Positions 38,263-41,638 of a DNA stretch of 41,638 nucleotides are shown here, in pieces. The translations under genes were made by a program, and so were the position numbers. The stretch's first letter is position 1, and each line of letters starts with the position of its first letter. Below the pieces are notes generated by a model that was not told the DNA's origin, searched no databases, and saw nothing but the letters and a program-made list of their open reading frames with translations. This DNA is from WARW01 sp964582365 (GTDB taxonomy: Bacteria; Patescibacteriota; Microgenomatia; UBA12405), in the NCBI GenBank assembly GCA_964582365.1, contig CAZOQV010000006.1, positions 1 to 41,638 on the forward strand, written 5' to 3'.

Positions 38263-41200
38263 ATGATCAAATTAAATGTCGCAAGAAAGTTTATTGCTAT
38301 TCTTGCAAATACTTCCCTTCTTTTTAATTCGTTCGTGCCATTCTTATTGGCCGCCAAACCAGCCTACGCCCAAGAAGATATTATTCCGGAAATAGTTGTG
38401 CCAACTCTAGCTCCAGAGCCAACCATTGAAATCACTCCAGAGGTTACTCCTACCGTTGAATCCACTCCAACTCCAGAAATCACTCTAACTCCAGAACCAA
38501 CCGCCATTCCTACCGAAGAACCTACAATAACTCCAACTCCCGAAATTATTATTACTCCAGAGATTACTCCCACTCCAATTGAAGAGCCCATTAATGTTGA
38601 AATTGGTGTTCTCACTCCTCCAGCAGAAAATAGTCCAACTCCTACCGAATCGACTCAAGCTCCACAAGACAATCAACCAGCAGAAAATAGTCCAACTCCA
38701 ACCGAGATACCAGTCGTTGAAAAAGTTTGTCTTACTGATCAACAAATAAAAGACACTACTAATGAAGAATGGGTTATTGACGACGTTAATGGAATTTCCG
38801 AAACCAAAGAAAAAGTTCAACTTGGTGTTAAATACGTTTATCCCCAAGAAAATAAAGTTTCTGTCACTTTCAAATGTCTTCCAAAAGATGAGAGCTTAAG
38901 AACTACCCTAAAAATTCAAAAAGTAAAAACTGCTGATCTAAATCTTCCCGATTCTATAGATAATGTAGGCGAATATGCCTATGACATAAACACTGGTATG
39001 AATAATGGTGATTTTGAATATGACGTTACACTTCCAAAACCAGCCGATTCTACTGCCGAAATTTCTTATATTGAAAAATCTATCGACGATGCCAAAAATA
39101 ATGAAATAAAAATTGATGAAATAAAACCAGTTGAAGAGTCAAAAGTTGAACAACAATCCGAAACCGTCACTGCCACCTCCCTCGACCACTTCACAATATA
39201 TATAGTAACCTCCCCTTTTTCTAATGCTCCGAAACTATCGACTGCTACTCTTAACAATCAATCACAAGTTACTGTAGATCCAGGTGAAACAATTACTGTC
39301 ACCCTAAAAGCCACTACAAGTGATAGTGGTAGTAATGATAATTGGAATTCATCTCAATACAAAATTGGTTCAGAAAGCTGGGTGTGTGTAAACACTAATG
39401 ATCATAATGGCGATGGTACTTATACTGAAAGTTTTAGTATCACTGCTCCATCTACACCAGGCACATATAATCTTTCTCTTGATGTTTATAATGGCAACAA
39501 TTGCACCGGAGGGTCTGGTAGTGAATATTTGATGTCAAATGCCATTATTGTTCAGACTCCTTCTCTTTCGTCTTTAACCCCCCCAACTTTTACAGTCAAT
39601 CCCTCCGATGATTATGTTTTGACTTCAGTCACCGGTGTTTGGACTCAAACAACAGGTGGTTCAAATATTACTGGACTTAATACTAATGAGGTAAGATGGG
39701 GAGATTCTACGGGATATGGTCAAAGTGGATTGAGATTTGACGGTAGCGGAGCTCAATCTTTTAATCAAGGAAATAATTTTTATCTCGGTATGCTGACTCA
39801 TTTAAATTGGCCAATTTATAATGCCGCTTCTGGAGCCAGATTAAGAATTACTCTTGCTTTTTCAAAACCAGGAGTATCTTCTAATCCGGAATTTACCTAT
39901 GATTTTGATATTAATGAAACTCCAAATACCTCCGGTAGCTGTCCTGTATGGCAACAAAGTTCTACTCCTTGTGATGATAAAATTACTTTTCCCAACAGTT
40001 ATGGCAGTCAAGTTTTCACTATAGGTGATATTCAATACACTTTAGTAATTGATGGTTTTGTTAATGCTTTCCCTGGCGGTTCTCCAATTTCTGAATTTAT
40101 CACCGAAGAACAAAAAAATAACTCTGCTTTCCTTATCGGTCATCTTTCTTCAGAACTTGTCCCAGCTCCTGCAATAAATATTGAAAAGAAAACAAATAAT
40201 ATCGATGTTTCTGCCTCTCCTGGTCCAGATCTTAACGTTGGTGATTCGGTTACTTGGCAATATGTTGTTCAAAATATTGGTAATGTAGATTTAACAGGTA
40301 TTTCAGTAGTGGATGACAAAGTTGGAACAATAACTTGTCCTTCCACTTCTTTGCCTGCATCTGTTAATCCTCCTGAAAGGGTAATGACTTGTACTGCCAG
40401 TGGCACAGTTACTGCCGGGCAATATACAAATATTGCCACAGTTACCGCCAATCATACAAATGGAACAGTCAATGACTCAGATAGTAGCTGGTACAATGGT
40501 ATTGTTCAAACAGGCAATATAAAGATTACCAAAGACGTAATTCCAAATGATTCTAGTACTTGGAATTTCACCATTTCTGGAAATGGCGGCACATACAACA
40601 TAAATGGACTTGGAGATGAACAGTCACAAACAGTTAGTAATATTCAGCCAGGTTCTTATGACATAGTTGAAACAACCAATTCTGCTTATTCAACCAGTGT
40701 TGTTTGTAATGGAATTCCAGGACCTGCTGGAAATGCATTTTTAGGTACAGTTGTTGCTGGACAAACCCTAGAATGTACTTTTACTAATACTAAAAAAGAA
40801 TTAAATTTATCCGTTACCAAAACTGATAATCCCGATCCAGTTTATGAAGGAAACAATATCAGTTACACCATTAACTGGTCAATTAGTGGAAATACCCAAG
40901 CGAATAATTTATTCTTACATGATTTTCCCAATTGGCCTCTAGAATTTAATTTAGCCGATAACCCAGGCTGGGAAATATATGGTTCAGGTTATAAATATTC
41001 TTTGGGTAGTCCAAATCCTCCAGCATCTGGATCTGTAACTGTAGTTTTGAAAGTTCCCGAAGATTTCTCTCTCAGTTCTGTAAACAATGATGTTAAATTA
41101 GTCGTCGACGATCCTCAAAATCCTGGTCAAACAAAATGGGTCGAAGCCAGCCAACCAACTGATGTTGAATTTTGTGGCGACGGTAATATAGATTCAAACA

Positions 41201-41638
41201 ACGGTGAACAATGCGACGATGGTAATAATTTAAACGGCGATGGCTGTAATTCCACTTGCCAGTGGGAAAAAGGTACTTTAATTGTCAAAAAAGTTGTTAT
41301 CAACGATAATGGTGGCACTAAAACTAATTCCGATTTTTCTTTCAAAATTAATGATGGTGATTCAAAACAATTCGAATTAGATGGTCAAAATGATTATTCG
41401 TTAGATGTTGGTACTTATAATATTGTTGAAAATTCTGCTTCTGGATATTCAGTCAGTTATGATAATTGTTCCAATATAAATTTAGTTGCTGGTGGATCTC
41501 AAACTTGTACTATCGTTAATAACGATCAAGCCCCAACTTTAACTTTAATCAAAAGCTGGAGTGATGTTTACAATAGTGGATACACTCCCAGTAATTGGAC
41601 TTTATCAGCTATTGGTACTGGCTCATCATTAGTCGGAA
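38263..41638 (+). CDS. Large secreted multidomain surface protein (3' end outside the window)
   Basis: An open frame of 1,125 codons runs off the end. A signal peptide ends near AKPAYAQE (residue ~36). A Pro/Thr-rich stretch (~40-150) with P-T-P-E-type repeats follows, then a mixed domain to ~320, and an Ig-like region (~325-430). Next come a choice-of-anchor K-like domain (FYLGMLTHLNWPI) and DUF11-like repeats (INIEKKTNNIDVSASPGPDL, LNLSVTKTDNPDPVYEGNNI). A DUF4215 Cys-rich repeat (FCGDGNIDSNNGEQCDDGNN) and SpaA-like parts (GTLIVKKVVINDNGGTKTN) complete what is visible. It is a stalk-like adhesin or surface protein. The start is fixed by the signal peptide. Confidence 0.88.
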   Translation, partial: MIKLNVARKFIAILANTSLLFNSFVPFLLAAKPAYAQEDIIPEIVVPTLAPEPTIEITPEVTPTVESTPTPEITLTPEPTAIPTEEPTITPTPEIIITPEITPTPIEEPINVEIGVLTPPAENSPTPTESTQAPQDNQPAENSPTPTEIPVVEKVCLTDQQIKDTTNEEWVIDDVNGISETKEKVQLGVKYVYPQENKVSVTFKCLPKDESLRTTLKIQKVKTADLNLPDSIDNVGEYAYDINTGMNNGDFEYDVTLPKPADSTAEISYIEKSIDDAKNNEIKIDEIKPVEESKVEQQSETVTATSLDHFTIYIVTSPFSNAPKLSTATLNNQSQVTVDPGETITVTLKATTSDSGSNDNWNSSQYKIGSESWVCVNTNDHNGDGTYTESFSITAPSTPGTYNLSLDVYNGNNCTGGSGSEYLMSNAIIVQTPSLSSLTPPTFTVNPSDDYVLTSVTGVWTQTTGGSNITGLNTNEVRWGDSTGYGQSGLRFDGSGAQSFNQGNNFYLGMLTHLNWPIYNAASGARLRITLAFSKPGVSSNPEFTYDFDINETPNTSGSCPVWQQSSTPCDDKITFPNSYGSQVFTIGDIQYTLVIDGFVNAFPGGSPISEFITEEQKNNSAFLIGHLSSELVPAPAINIEKKTNNIDVSASPGPDLNVGDSVTWQYVVQNIGNVDLTGISVVDDKVGTITCPSTSLPASVNPPERVMTCTASGTVTAGQYTNIATVTANHTNGTVNDSDSSWYNGIVQTGNIKITKDVIPNDSSTWNFTISGNGGTYNINGLGDEQSQTVSNIQPGSYDIVETTNSAYSTSVVCNGIPGPAGNAFLGTVVAGQTLECTFTNTKKELNLSVTKTDNPDPVYEGNNISYTINWSISGNTQANNLFLHDFPNWPLEFNLADNPGWEIYGSGYKYSLGSPNPPASGSVTVVLKVPEDFSLSSVNNDVKLVVDDPQNPGQTKWVEASQPTDVEFCGDGNIDSNNGEQCDDGNNLNGDGCNSTCQWEKGTLIVKKVVINDNGGTKTNSDFSFKINDGDSKQFELDGQNDYSLDVGTYNIVENSASGYSVSYDNCSNINLVAGGSQTCTIVNNDQAPTLTLIKSWSDVYNSGYTPSNWTLSAIGTGSSLVG

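Noticed and set aside
38364..38847. Minus-strand open frames with Gly/Val- and Trp/Phe-rich repeats
   Set aside because: They mirror the Pro/Thr-rich repeat of the large surface protein, which has a signal peptide and a continuous frame to the window end.
1..41638. tRNA, rRNA or CRISPR
   Set aside because: No cloverleaf with a T-arm consensus, no rRNA-like stretch and no regularly spaced repeats were seen by eye; a covariance-model scan would be decisive.

Overview
The window looks like chromosome from a candidate-phyla-radiation (Patescibacteria, most likely Microgenomates-type) bacterium. The basis is a very AT-rich genome, short and tightly packed genes, many small membrane proteins of CPR-typical families (DUF3096, DUF2177, DUF5680, SNase with a C-terminal Cys-rich 'sunset' domain), GT39-type membrane glycosyltransferases, VirB2/VirB6-like secretion parts, and large Pro/Thr-rich surface proteins. 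UGA is used as a stop, so the standard bacterial code fits. I saw no tRNA, rRNA or CRISPR array.

Layout. 1-1.65 kb: two tandem small membrane proteins and a radical SAM/SPASM enzyme. 1.65-3.7 kb: housekeeping-type small genes (DUF167, SNase, MazG-like, DUF3096, a hypothetical). 3.7-8.9 kb: an eight-gene operon led by an ArsR-type regulator, encoding an ArsP-like permease, an ArsF-like protein, an ArsG/CcdA-like permease with an extra extracytoplasmic domain, and several thioredoxin-like or CxxC proteins; it is best read as a metalloid or thiol-redox module. 8.9-9.7 kb: two small exported or membrane genes with strong Shine-Dalgarno sites and several hairpins. 9.8-12.9 kb: DUF2177, DUF1295, a signal peptidase I fused to a CAP domain, and a small membrane protein. 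13.2-15.8 kb: a TasA/CalY-like protein, a SipW-type peptidase, a second TasA-like protein, a second SipW-type peptidase and a superoxide reductase. 16.6-19.3 kb: four copies of one promoter plus membrane-anchor module, followed by different exposed parts (two vWFA domains, a Pro/Thr/Cys-rich part behind a frameshift, and a very short one). 19.4-24.5 kb: VirB2-like and VirB6-like proteins and an unusual Clp ATPase. 24.6-36.4 kb: mostly core genes (greA, RRM protein, TspO, two GT39 proteins, queA, mscL, LigT-like, pyrG, SDR, DUF4349, rarA). 36.4-38.05 kb: a REP-associated transposase with its palindromes, a tiny gene, DUF5680 and GIY-YIG. 38.26 kb to the end: a large secreted surface protein that runs off the window.

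The most general signal is promoter placement. About 20 genes that begin a transcription unit have a -10 hexamer ending only 5-8 bases before the ATG, with no Shine-Dalgarno site, which predicts widespread leaderless mRNAs. The clearest are the four repeated vWFA-family promoters and the Clp ATPase promoter, which also have -35 boxes at a 17-18 base spacing. A few genes depart from this: they have leaders that carry hairpins (RRM gene, TasA-like gene, the 9.0-9.5 kb genes) or strong Shine-Dalgarno sites.
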